From positions 1-20,398 of the forward strand of contig JABEUP010000077.1 of the NCBI GenBank assembly GCA_013044365.1: 20,398 bases of DNA. Direction: 5' to 3'. A program made the translations under genes and the position numbers. This document shows positions 6,897 through 15,088 of the stretch, one piece after another. Numbering within the stretch: the first letter of the stretch is position 1; each line of letters begins with the position of its first letter. The notes beneath the pieces are model-generated. The model was not told the DNA's origin, ran no database searches, and saw only the letters and a program-made list of their open reading frames with translations. Source of the stretch: Acidimicrobiaceae bacterium. GTDB lineage: Bacteria > Actinomycetota > Acidimicrobiia > Acidimicrobiales > Acidimicrobiaceae.

Positions 6897-8207
6897 ATGT
6901 CAACGCCTAGGCCATTTTACGGACTTACCGCCTCCGGCAGGAAGCCAATGGTTTTGATGTTCGTGGCCGGATTACCTGTTTACATTTGGTATTTCAGCGG
7001 AAGAGTTAACCAGTCAGATTTCCTGGTTTTTTATTCGGCCGCTTTAGGCGTTACTCATCATTTATCGCCATACCCGGCAATTGGAACGTCTGCCGTTTAC
7101 TCAGGCTCCAGTTTTGTTTATCCCTATTTATCCGCCTATCTGTTCATTCCTTTCACGTTTCTCAGCCGTTCCCAGGCCGAACATGTCTATGTGATTGTCT
7201 CCTTAGCTTCCATCATGTGTTCCCTTTGGCTGTTGGGTCTACGCCGTATTTGCGGATACTCCATGTTTTTGATTGCGTCCACTACGATCGTCTCATGGCA
7301 AATGGGTACCTTAAACCCGCTGTTTATGCTGTGTATAGCGCTAGCGTGGAAATACAGGCATAAAGCGATGTTGGTGGGTGTGCTCATAGCATTGGTTGGC
7401 TTCGCAAAGCTGTTCCTCGTGCCACTTGTGCTTTGGATGCTGATATCACGTCGGTATTATGCATTTCTGATATCAATATTTACCTTATTGATTTTGGCGG
7501 TTACCAGCACTGTACTTTCGCCGCTGCCCCTTTTCAGCTACCTCCGATTACTGTTGGAGCTGTCAAGACACGAAGGTGCCAGTGGATTTTCGACCCTTCA
7601 ACTGATCAGCAGTTTAGGATTTAGCCTCCATGAGTCGGAATTTATCGTAGCGATAACTGCGTTATTATTTGTCATTTTTGTCTATCAGAGACACAGGGCA
7701 ACTAATAGCGAGGCTCCAGTTCTTGCGGGAGTGGTTGCTCTGTCGCTTATTATCACTCCAATTCTCTGGAGTTCGTATCTTTTGTTGTTGGCGGTCATAA
7801 TTATTCTGATCGTACCGGTTGACTGGGCGGGAATTGTCTACGCAGCTTTGTCTTGGTTCATAGTCACTCCAGATCGAGCTGGTTTTGCGGGAGTTACACT
7901 GTTGTTATTTTTTGCAGCTTTTAATTCGCTTGCTCTTGTCCGGGTAAATCTGTTTCAGCCCTCATGTCGTGATATGGTCCGAACAAAAATGAGGCTATCG
8001 GCAGCTAGTCCGGTTGTGGTTGGGTTCCTAGCGGTTGCCGCTGCGATTCTTCTGGCAACGGCTCTATCTGACTTCAAGCTTCAGCCGACTGTCGATTTGC
8101 AAATGTTTCTGCTGTTCCTTTTGCCGATGGCAATGATGTCCAATTTTGGACCGATTCGTCCCAGACTGACAAGCGATCCTCCGGATAAGATTTGCCGGAA
8201 CCACTAG
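6897..8207 (+). CDS. GT87-family (DUF2029-like) polytopic membrane glycosyltransferase
   Basis: About 436 residues with around ten hydrophobic helices, fitting the GT-C fold of lipid-linked glycosyltransferases. The first extracytoplasmic loop has QSDFLVFYSAALG (Asp41), matching the conserved Asp-Phe-x-x-Tyr pattern that holds the catalytic Asp in GT87 enzymes. It is followed by HHLSPYP and a Tyr-rich loop (SSFVYPYLSAYLF). Such enzymes use polyprenyl-phosphate sugars (for example PimE in mycobacteria) to build envelope glycolipids; the substrate here is unknown. The start is ATG 6897, placed just before the first helix; TTG 6825 would add 24 residues. Neither has a strong ribosome site. The stop lies four bases from the convergent transporter stop. 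Confidence 0.75.
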   Translation: MSTPRPFYGLTASGRKPMVLMFVAGLPVYIWYFSGRVNQSDFLVFYSAALGVTHHLSPYPAIGTSAVYSGSSFVYPYLSAYLFIPFTFLSRSQAEHVYVIVSLASIMCSLWLLGLRRICGYSMFLIASTTIVSWQMGTLNPLFMLCIALAWKYRHKAMLVGVLIALVGFAKLFLVPLVLWMLISRRYYAFLISIFTLLILAVTSTVLSPLPLFSYLRLLLELSRHEGASGFSTLQLISSLGFSLHESEFIVAITALLFVIFVYQRHRATNSEAPVLAGVVALSLIITPILWSSYLLLLAVIIILIVPVDWAGIVYAALSWFIVTPDRAGFAGVTLLLFFAAFNSLALVRVNLFQPSCRDMVRTKMRLSAASPVVVGFLAVAAAILLATALSDFKLQPTVDLQMFLLFLLPMAMMSNFGPIRPRLTSDPPDKICRNH

Positions 8208-8211
8208 AAAG

Positions 8212-9783
8212 CTATTCCAATTTGGATGGCGAGCCTACAAATGCGGCCTTGCGCAGAGGTACTTCTTTGATTGCAAATGAAAGCAGGAAGGCCAGTACTG
8301 CAATTGGTACGGCCACCAGAAATACGGTATGCAGTGAGTGTGAAAATGCCTCGATAAATCCGTGCTTGATGGGTCCAGGCAGGCGGTTGAGGGCAGACGG
8401 GCTTGCCGCAATGTTGCCACCGCTGATGGTCTTTAGGACTGATGCGGGGAGGTATTTCGGCAAATTCGTTTTCAACCGAGCATTGAATATTGCGCCAAAT
8501 ATAGCTACTCCGAATGAACCTCCGATTGACCTTGAAAAAGTCGCAGTGGATGTTGCTGTTCCCAAGTATTCATACGGAACGGCGTTCTGAACAATGATGA
8601 CCATGACCTGCATAACGCCGCCGATTCCGAGTCCTAATATCAGCAGGAAGATTGAGGCTTCGAAGAGACTTGTGTCAGCGGTCATCAAAGACAGAAGATA
8701 CATAGCGATGACCACGAGGCCGGTGCCCACGACCGGAAATATCTTGTATTTGCCTCTCCTGCTGATTAGCTGCCCACTGACTACAGATGTACCCACCAGC
8801 CCTATCATCAATGGCAACAGTTCAAGTCCCGACGCGGTGGGAGAGGAGCCAAAAACAGTTTGAAGATATGTCGGAATATAGATGATCGCACCAAACATTG
8901 AGAACCCAACGAGAAATCCCATTGCTGAGGTTACGGAAAATACTGAGTTACGGAACAGCTGCAGAGAGATCAGGGGTTCGCTTGCTTTGCGTTCGACCAG
9001 GACGAAGATTGCCAGGAGTATAATCCCTAAGGCAGCCAGACTGATTATGGTTGGGGAGAGCCAAGAATATGTGGTTCCACCCCAGGTGGTAACGAGGATC
9101 AGGCCTGTGACTGCCGCACCCATGAGTACCGTGCCAAGATAGTCAATGTTGTGTGACTTGGTTGATTTCGGCAAATGAAGAACTGTGGCAATTGCGGTCA
9201 GCGCAAGTATGCCAATCGGAAGGTTGATGTAAAAGACCCATCTCCAGCTCAGATTATCAGTGAAAAATCCTCCAAGAAGAGGACCTGCAACAGAGGCAAG
9301 ACCGAACACGGCGCCAAAGTATCCCTGATACCTGCCTCTCTCTCTCGGGGACACTACATCGCCAATTATGGATTGAGACCCGACAATCAGTCCACCGCCA
9401 CCAATTCCCTGGAGCGCCCGGAACGAAATGAGTTCAATCATGTTTTGTGAAAGTCCGGACAGGGCAGATCCAACCAGAAAGATCAGAATGGATATTTGAA
9501 AAAGTTTTTTACGGCCGTAGAGATCTCCAAGTTTGCCCCAAAGGGGGGTTGAAACGGTAGAAGTGATGAGATATGCGGTTACTACCCATGACAGGTGATT
9601 AAGGCCTCCCAAGTCCCCCGCAATAGTTGGAAGTGCAGTTGCGACTATCGTTTGGTCTAGCGCTGATAGCAGCATCGCAAGCATCAGAGCACCAATGATC
9701 AGTGCTACGTTGGATTGGTGTCCTGCCGGGATGGTTGAATCAGTTGCGTTGGTGTGCGTTGAATCCGTTGGGTTCGAACTCAT
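8212..9783 (-). CDS. MFS multidrug exporter, DHA2 (EmrB/QacA) family, 14 membrane helices
   Basis: 523 residues, the usual length for 14-helix drug:proton antiporters of the inner membrane. Family motifs are intact: LDQTIVATALP (42-52, motif D1), GKLGDLYGRKK (83-93, motif A in loop 2-3) and GPLLGGF (167-173, motif C typical of exporters). The N-terminus is a Ser/Thr-rich cytoplasmic tail (MSSNPTDSTHTNATDSTIPA), the C-terminus short and basic. ATG 9783 follows AAGGCGG. It is divergently transcribed from a TetR regulator across a 154-base spacer with repeated TATCTCA sites, so repression by that protein and induction by an exported compound is likely. The substrate cannot be read from sequence. 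Confidence 0.93.
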   Translation of the reverse strand: MSSNPTDSTHTNATDSTIPAGHQSNVALIIGALMLAMLLSALDQTIVATALPTIAGDLGGLNHLSWVVTAYLITSTVSTPLWGKLGDLYGRKKLFQISILIFLVGSALSGLSQNMIELISFRALQGIGGGGLIVGSQSIIGDVVSPRERGRYQGYFGAVFGLASVAGPLLGGFFTDNLSWRWVFYINLPIGILALTAIATVLHLPKSTKSHNIDYLGTVLMGAAVTGLILVTTWGGTTYSWLSPTIISLAALGIILLAIFVLVERKASEPLISLQLFRNSVFSVTSAMGFLVGFSMFGAIIYIPTYLQTVFGSSPTASGLELLPLMIGLVGTSVVSGQLISRRGKYKIFPVVGTGLVVIAMYLLSLMTADTSLFEASIFLLILGLGIGGVMQVMVIIVQNAVPYEYLGTATSTATFSRSIGGSFGVAIFGAIFNARLKTNLPKYLPASVLKTISGGNIAASPSALNRLPGPIKHGFIEAFSHSLHTVFLVAVPIAVLAFLLSFAIKEVPLRKAAFVGSPSKLE

Positions 9784-9838
9784 TGTCCGCCTTTTCTAAA
9801 ATAATCGCAGAATTGAATTGCAGAATTTATCCTTTTAT

Positions 9839-9868
9839 ATTAGAACGTCATAGTCATTGGTATCTCAA
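9839..9868 (-). promoter_or_regulatory. Possible promoter of the MFS exporter gene
   Basis: On the minus strand, TTGAGA (9868-9863) and TCTAAT (9844-9839) are 18 bases apart. The -35 box coincides with the left arm of the putative operator, so a bound repressor would cover it. An alternative -10 box is TAATAT at 9842-9837. Confidence 0.35.
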
Positions 9869-9884
9869 AATGAGACAGTAATAT
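9857..9884 (+). promoter_or_regulatory. Possible promoter of the TetR regulator gene
   Basis: TTGGTA (9857-9862) and TAATAT (9879-9884) are 16 bases apart on the plus strand. The perfect inverted repeat at 9863-9875 occupies most of the spacer, a common arrangement for autoregulated TetR genes. Confidence 0.4.
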
Positions 9885-9889
9885 CTCAT
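9861..9889. promoter_or_regulatory. Putative TetR operator: inverted plus direct TCTCA repeats
   Basis: A perfect inverted repeat TCTCA-AAA-TGAGA lies at 9863-9875. The heptamer TATCTCA occurs at 9861-9867 and again at 9882-9888, exactly 21 bases (two helical turns) apart. The three half-sites overlap the -35 and spacer of both divergent promoters. This is the expected place for the operator of the adjacent TetR protein. Confidence 0.5.
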
Positions 9890-9937
9890 AAGAAGTAAAT
9901 CTGTTAGCGTTTGAGTGGCTGGGTAAGAGGTTTGGGA

Positions 9938-10558
9938 ATGGAAGACATCGTTGGCAAGGTAGGAGTGGACGATAATAGGAATCGTTGGCACTTGCTTCGG
10001 GAATCCGGACGTTCTGCCATCCTGGATCAGGTAGCCCAGGTATTGTCTGACGGTGGACTTAGCATGTCGATGTCCGAGGTTGCTGAGGCAGCTGGAGTTG
10101 GACGGGCAACTCTGTATCGGTACTTTCCGAACAGACAGGCGTTATTGGACAGCATTAGTGCACGCGCGATTGCGGATTTGGCGAAACTGATCGCCGGTCC
10201 TGGGGGAAGTCCACTTCAGACTAAAGAAAGTTTGGCGCGAATTTCACGCGCCGTGTTGGCCAAAGCGGGCATGGCACTGATGTTTATGCGTGAACGAATC
10301 CTAGTAGACCGGGTTGCTCTCGAGGAGACATTCATAGGTCCGCTGAATAAGATGATCGAAGATGGTCAAAAGGCTGGAGTTTTTGCCCAGGATATTTCAA
10401 GCCGATCCGTTACCTTCTTTTTCCTGGGACTTTTAAGAGCGGGTATTGTATTGGTGGCTGAGGGATACATTACCGAAGAGGAATCTGCCGCAAATGTGAT
10501 TCGAGCTCTTTTTGACGGGTTTGGAACTCCCAAGTTCCGCGGTTCCGATAATCAGTGA
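9938..10558 (+). CDS. TetR/AcrR-family transcriptional regulator
   Basis: 206 residues. The N-terminal DNA-binding domain ends in a clear helix-turn-helix at about 41-66: MSEVAEAAGVGRATLYRYFP followed by NRQALLDSI. The C-terminal half (about 75-200) is a helical ligand-binding and dimerisation domain with no specific signature, as usual. The start is ATG 9938, preceded by AGAGG about eight bases away; an in-frame TTG at 9911 would add nine residues and lacks a good site. It is divergent from the DHA2 exporter and probably represses both genes through the repeated TCTCA sites between them. A perfect 14-base palindrome (GAATTACATAATTC, 10557-10570) overlaps its stop codon; it is too short-looped to be a sure terminator. 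Confidence 0.92.
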   Translation: MEDIVGKVGVDDNRNRWHLLRESGRSAILDQVAQVLSDGGLSMSMSEVAEAAGVGRATLYRYFPNRQALLDSISARAIADLAKLIAGPGGSPLQTKESLARISRAVLAKAGMALMFMRERILVDRVALEETFIGPLNKMIEDGQKAGVFAQDISSRSVTFFFLGLLRAGIVLVAEGYITEEESAANVIRALFDGFGTPKFRGSDNQ

Positions 10559-10780
10559 ATTACATAATTCCATTGCCTCCGCTCGCGCATCAACTTTCCC
10601 AGCGGATCTTTCACCATGTTGTGGCAATTGAGAGTGACTGCTAAAGGTTTGTTTTCATATTTATTAGGGTTCAAATTACATAGCCCCAGGAAGTTAAGTG
10701 CCTGAGAAATATATAAGGTGAACGATAATGAATCCATGTGCTTCTTAGGGGAGCAAGCCGGAAAGGAGAATCTCGTCGAG

Positions 10781-11800
10781 ATGGCAAATCGCGAAGCCGT
10801 TCAATTGACAAATTCACGGGTCACGGGTGCAAGGGTTCCCCGTACCGACTTCGGACGAACGGGCCTCAAGGTTTCGCGCATTGGATTTGGAGGAATGGAG
10901 TTGGCCGGTCCTCCTCGTTCTCCCAAACTTTCGAGCGGCCAAGCCCGGAATTTGATACTTGCCGCGATGGATATGGGCATCAATTATTTTGATACTTCTA
11001 TCGATTATGGAATAAGTGAAGAACTGATAGGCCATGCGGTGCGTCATAGACGCGACGAGGTGATACTTGCAACAAAGTGCGGTTGTCTGGTTGGGGCGGA
11101 GGACAAGGGAGAAAGTACGCATGTCTATACCCACTCCAATATCCGGGATGGTGTTGCCCAGAGTCTGAAACGGCTTAATACCGACTATATCGATGTGATG
11201 CAGTTTCATGGCAACCCTACCCGGAGGCAATTAGTGGAGGAGGGTGGCCTGGAGATGCTTATGGAACTAAAGCGAAAGGGAATTATCCGCCACATAGGCC
11301 TTTCCACCCGGAAGCCATACGTAAACGAGTTATTGGATTTAGATATTTTGGATGTCTATCAGTTGCCATATTCATCTATCCAGCGCCAGCACGAAGATGT
11401 TGCTGAGTTAGTCTCAAAAAGCGGAAGAGCAGTAGTGGCCCGTGGTGTGGTCGCTAGAGGATCTGTAGCCAAAGAGTGGTCCTCGATACCAATTGGCATG
11501 GCGGATGGCCAGGCTCAAAATATATGGGATAAGGCCAATATCGATGAGTTACTTGGAGGGATGTCGCGGATCGAGTTCATGATCCGTTTCGTGGTTACCA
11601 GCCAGTGGGTAAATGTTGTACTTACTGGCACAACTAATCTCGCGCACCTGGAGGAGAATATTACCGCAGCTGAGAAAGGAGCGTTGGACGCAGACATGTA
11701 TGACGCGGTGCTTGAACGTCTGACGGCAGCTGGCTCATTCCCGGGCGACTCCGAATACACCAGAGGTGGACCTAAGCCTCCAACGGGCGCAAAAAAATAA
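10781..11800 (+). CDS. Aldo/keto reductase
   Basis: NADPH-dependent TIM-barrel oxidoreductase of the cytoplasm. From the chosen start it has 339 residues. The core begins FGRTGLKVSRIGFGGMEL, and the catalytic tetrad is visible: Asp71 and Tyr76 in INYFDTSIDYGIS, Lys99 in VILATKCG, His143 in DVMQFHGNP. The late segment VVLTGTTNLAHLEENI is the usual cofactor-binding end. The substrate is unknown; the pattern fits the general AKR group of putative carbonyl reductases. ATG 10781 follows AAGGAG with a 12-base gap. GTG 10718 and ATG 10736 are in frame and would add 21 or 15 residues with less family resemblance. It is transcribed alone and converges on the EF-G-like gene. Confidence 0.92.
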   Translation: MANREAVQLTNSRVTGARVPRTDFGRTGLKVSRIGFGGMELAGPPRSPKLSSGQARNLILAAMDMGINYFDTSIDYGISEELIGHAVRHRRDEVILATKCGCLVGAEDKGESTHVYTHSNIRDGVAQSLKRLNTDYIDVMQFHGNPTRRQLVEEGGLEMLMELKRKGIIRHIGLSTRKPYVNELLDLDILDVYQLPYSSIQRQHEDVAELVSKSGRAVVARGVVARGSVAKEWSSIPIGMADGQAQNIWDKANIDELLGGMSRIEFMIRFVVTSQWVNVVLTGTTNLAHLEENITAAEKGALDADMYDAVLERLTAAGSFPGDSEYTRGGPKPPTGAKK

Positions 11801-11964
11801 GGCGTTCCGATCGAAGGTAGTGATCTATGACCGGATATATGTTATGTTGCCCAGACACGCTCGAACCGGGCCAGTTAATCCATACCCAAATTGAGCCGGA
11901 ACGCTGAACGTGTAATTAATAGAATGGACTCGCGTACCAATGCCAATTTTGGAGAATGGGTGCT

Positions 11965-14025
11965 TTAGTTGTAGCTGACACCTCCGATCTTTGTGGTGAG
12001 ATGGGCGGGAAGCGTATCGTAATGGTTGTGGTCGGCGGTGAACCGGCCGCGCGCACCGGTGATTGCCCGCAGGTCAATCGCATAACGCTGAATTTCGGCC
12101 GTTGGCACTAGAGCCACTATTTTCTGACGTCCTCCGGGTAGCGTATCGGTTCCCTGGACCCGCCCGCGGCGAGAGTTGAGGTCGCCGAGAACATCCCCCT
12201 GCATTCCCGATGGGACTATTACCGTAAGCCGCGATATTGGCTCGAGTATCACCGGGTCTGCTTTGGCTACAGCTTCTTTGAAAGCAAGTGCGCCAGCCAT
12301 CTTGAAGCTCATCTCAGAGCTGTCGACGGGGTGGAATTTTCCGTCGTAACAGGTAACTCGTACGTCGACGACCGGGAATCCTTTGGGTCCACCCTGAGCC
12401 ATGGCTTCGATGACGCCTTTTTCTACTGCGGGAAGGTACTGCTTGGGAATAGCCCCCCCAACTATTGCGTCTATGAATTCAAATCCGCCACCATGTGGGA
12501 GCGGCTCTATCTTCAGATTAGCGATACCAAATTGTCCGTGGCCACCAGTCTGCTTTTTGTACTTGCCCTCGGCTTGGGCGGGTTTGGTGATAGTCTCTCG
12601 GTAGGGAACAAGCACATCATCAAGCTCAACCTCAATCCCGAACTTTCGACGCAGACGGTCGCAGGCAACCGAAAGATGCGTCTCTCCTAAACCTGACAGG
12701 AGAGTCTGGTGGGTTTCCTCAATTCGCCTGACTTCGAGTGCCCTGTCTTCATCTTGTAGCCGGTGGAGACCGGTCATGAGTTTGTCTTCGTCTCCTTTTG
12801 AGTGAGGCTTAATTGCAATGGAGAGGACAGCTGGTTCGGGCTTGGGTACCTCCAGTGTCATCAGGCTTCCCTTTGGAGCCAGAGTGTCGCCGGAAGAGGT
12901 GCCAGTAAGCTTTGGCACTGCCACAATATCTCCGGCCTGTACTTCGGTCACCTGTGTTGCCTCCTTTCCGCGCAGAATCTCAAGGACGTGCAGGCGCTCT
13001 TCGGCATGGGTGCGCGAGTTGACCAGAACAGAGTCCGGCCGGAGGGTCCCGGATATGAGACTTAACAGAGATATCTTTCCTACATATGGGTCAGAGAACG
13101 TCTTGAAAACGGTGGCTATTGGAGGGCCCGAGGGATCGCAAGGTATTTCCTGCAAGCCAGCCGGGCCTTCGGCGATACGAGGAGGGCGCTCCGAAGGTGA
13201 GGGCGACAGTTTGGCGAGTAGTGCCGCAATGCGGTCGACACCCACACCGGTCGATGCAGATGTGCATACGACAGGGAAAACGGTTCCTGATGCCACGCCT
13301 TTTGCGAGCGCGGCCTCGAGTTCTGTAGAATTAGGCACCTCTCCGTCGAGGTATCGCTCCATTAGGGCGTCGTCACCTACGACGATCCCTTCAACGAGCT
13401 GTTCACGGACCCGATGTTCCAGCTCGGAAATGGACTCGGGGATGGGGCCATTTCTCGATCGGCCTCCTTCATAGAGGATTGCTGTATCCGTAAGAAGGTC
13501 CGCTATGCCGCGCAATGATCCCTCTTCCATTATCGGGAGTTCCAAAGGAGCGATACCGGCACCAAAGAGATTTACAAGTTCGCTCAATACCCGGTCGAAG
13601 TTTGCACGCTCGCGGTCGATTTTGTTAACGATCACCATACGGGGAATGGAAAGCTCCGATGCTAGTTCCCATGCGGCTAGTGTCTGGGCCTCAACTCCTT
13701 CCACTGCGCTTACCACAAGGGCGAGGAGATCTGCGGCGAAGCAGGCGGTTCTAAGCTCGTCGAAAAAGTCAGCATATCCTGGGGTATCAATAAGGTTCAC
13801 CTTGACCTGTCCTACTTCGAACGGAGCCAGCGCAAGGGAGAGAGACATGTGGCGATGGACCTCTTCGGGGTCGAAATCGCAAACAGCCGTGCCATCATCC
13901 ACGGTTCCTCGGCGGGATATGGCACCGGTTGCGACAAGTAATGCCTCGGCGAGAGTTGTTTTACCGGTCGAGTTATGACCGGCAAGGACGACGTTTCGGA
14001 TGTTGGAAGGTGCGTGTCCGGGCAT
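11965..14025 (-). CDS. EF-G-like translational GTPase (EF-G2 / FusA2 type)
   Basis: A 686-residue paralogue of elongation factor G with the full domain order: GTPase, domain II, domain III, domain IV (GGHGQFGIANLKIEP) and domain V. GTP-binding motifs are GHNSTGKTT (16-24, replacing GHxDAGKTT), DTPGYADF (80-87, replacing DTPGHVDF, so the catalytic His is Tyr) and NKID (134-137). The switch-I region reads EEVHRHMSLSLALA rather than the EF-G form with its conserved Thr. These changes are typical of the EF-G2-like group in actinobacteria, whose role is unclear; weak or absent GTPase-driven translocation has been suggested for such paralogues. The start is ATG 14025 after GGGAGAAAATAAC; ATG 14091 and ATG 14103 are in frame but add residues unlike the family. 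Confidence 0.92.
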   Translation of the reverse strand: MPGHAPSNIRNVVLAGHNSTGKTTLAEALLVATGAISRRGTVDDGTAVCDFDPEEVHRHMSLSLALAPFEVGQVKVNLIDTPGYADFFDELRTACFAADLLALVVSAVEGVEAQTLAAWELASELSIPRMVIVNKIDRERANFDRVLSELVNLFGAGIAPLELPIMEEGSLRGIADLLTDTAILYEGGRSRNGPIPESISELEHRVREQLVEGIVVGDDALMERYLDGEVPNSTELEAALAKGVASGTVFPVVCTSASTGVGVDRIAALLAKLSPSPSERPPRIAEGPAGLQEIPCDPSGPPIATVFKTFSDPYVGKISLLSLISGTLRPDSVLVNSRTHAEERLHVLEILRGKEATQVTEVQAGDIVAVPKLTGTSSGDTLAPKGSLMTLEVPKPEPAVLSIAIKPHSKGDEDKLMTGLHRLQDEDRALEVRRIEETHQTLLSGLGETHLSVACDRLRRKFGIEVELDDVLVPYRETITKPAQAEGKYKKQTGGHGQFGIANLKIEPLPHGGGFEFIDAIVGGAIPKQYLPAVEKGVIEAMAQGGPKGFPVVDVRVTCYDGKFHPVDSSEMSFKMAGALAFKEAVAKADPVILEPISRLTVIVPSGMQGDVLGDLNSRRGRVQGTDTLPGGRQKIVALVPTAEIQRYAIDLRAITGARGRFTADHNHYDTLPAHLTTKIGGVSYN

Positions 14026-14494
14026 GTTATTTTCTCCCTTGTTATTGATGCTGCGACTGGGTTGAATTTGCTGATGAGTCGTAATAGCCATACTGTCGCC
14101 CACCTATAATATGCCTGGTCCCGGAAGCATTGCCGAAATAGGAGTTTTGCTCCTCGTCGAATATTTTGAGTGTGTTCCAACCAAGGCGGTTTTGCTTAGC
14201 AGATGCAAGGCATGGTTTTGCAGACGCAGGGATCCCATCTTGGGCCGTACTCGTACCCAGTCCTTCACGCACGCTCATGGCTACGCTCCATCTTCCTGCG
14301 AGACCAGTGCGGCAGCGCTCATGCCGCTCAGCAAACCTCCCGCTTCGGCTCAAGGTGGTAGGCCTGCTAAAATCCTACATTAGATGATAATTGTTTGTCC
14401 CGTGGCATTTATTGGCGATGCTTCAAGAGGAGGGAGTGTGGTACTGTTAATCGCGAGTTGAACCAATGCAATTCAAGGGGAGTATTGGCAAGAC
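14026..14494. other. Divergent intergenic region between EF-G-like and cupin genes
   Basis: 470 bases with overlapping open frames on both strands (up to about 100 codons), none with a ribosome site or recognisable domain. A TATAAT occurs on the plus strand at 14105-14110 (ATTATA on minus), without a good -35 partner on either side. The last 20 bases hold GGGGAG ahead of the cupin start. It presumably contains the two divergent promoters. Confidence 0.4.
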
Positions 14495-14992
14495 ATGGTG
14501 GATAGCGAGCTAAGCCATATTCCAATTAGACGAATCGTGGCGGGTCATGACAAGTCGGGAAAGTCTGTCATACTTTCGGATGGTGAGGCAACTAATTATC
14601 AACAGCTCGGTGCCCGACGTTCCACATTGATGTGGGCCACCAAAGAAACGCCTGCGGAATTTCTCGAGAATGAGGATGCTGGGCTTTGGAAACTCAACAC
14701 CCCTCCACCACCGGGAGGAACCTGTTTTCGTATCATCGAAAGCGCTCCTGGAGCCAGGTATCCGGCGCTGCACCGCACCGACACGATCGATTACGTTATT
14801 TGCCTCCGGGGCGAAATAACTATGGATTTGGACGACTCCACGATAATCATGAAGGCAGGCGACGTGCTAATCCAACTTGGTAACAATCATGGATGGCGCA
14901 ATGACACGAACAAGCCCGCTTTGGTTGCATTCGTCCTGGTTGACGGAAAGCCCAAGAATAGTCCAAAGCTTCCGACTACGCGCATGATTTGA
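14495..14992 (+). CDS. Cupin-domain protein
   Basis: 165 residues. The N-terminal half (1-75) is a beta-rich extension; the cupin barrel occupies about 76-155. Motif 1 is GARYPALHRTDTIDYVICLRG (from 86) with His93 but Thr in place of the second His. Motif 2 is KAGDVLIQLGNNHGWRN with His132. Such single-domain cupins are common beside catabolic and transport genes in actinobacteria and proteobacteria; some bind a metal, many have no known reaction. With two or so ligands left, metal binding is uncertain. ATG 14495 follows GGGGAG with a 13-base gap. It converges on the carboxyltransferase gene and may belong functionally to the cluster to its right. Confidence 0.85.
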   Translation: MVDSELSHIPIRRIVAGHDKSGKSVILSDGEATNYQQLGARRSTLMWATKETPAEFLENEDAGLWKLNTPPPPGGTCFRIIESAPGARYPALHRTDTIDYVICLRGEITMDLDDSTIIMKAGDVLIQLGNNHGWRNDTNKPALVAFVLVDGKPKNSPKLPTTRMI

Positions 14993-15088
14993 CCTTATTC
15001 AAGGGTTCTGTTGCGTTATAGGGCGCTTGTCCGAGGTATACGGTTGGCGGCCAATATTCCGAACCGTCTGCAGCATTGTTCAGGAGGG

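Noticed and set aside
9765..9783. GGGTTCGAACTC resembling a tRNA T-loop
   Set aside because: It is the N-terminal coding sequence of the exporter; no acceptor, D or anticodon arms around it.
10557..10570. GAATTACATAATTC palindrome at the TetR stop
   Set aside because: Two-base loop, AT-rich and no T-run; likely chance.
11807..11817. CCGATCGAAGG repeated at 18610-18620
   Set aside because: An 11-base repeat is expected by chance in a 20-kb window; contexts are unrelated.
11801..11964. Search for a terminator between the convergent aldo/keto reductase and EF-G-like genes
   Set aside because: Only scattered short complementary segments (ACACG/CGTGT) were seen; no compact hairpin with a T-run.
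12818..13474. 218-codon plus-strand frame
   Set aside because: Antisense to the EF-G-like gene; composition (Ser/Arg/Pro rich) typical of a shadow frame.
14042..14383. Overlapping frames of 73-122 codons on both strands upstream of the EF-G-like gene
   Set aside because: No ribosome sites, domains or hydrophobic pattern; mutual antisense frames typical of noncoding GC-balanced DNA.
15040..15067. ACGGTT/AACCGT hairpin with a nested TTGG/CCAA stem between the convergent cupin and carboxyltransferase genes
   Set aside because: Large loop and no T-run on either side; not strong enough to call a terminator.
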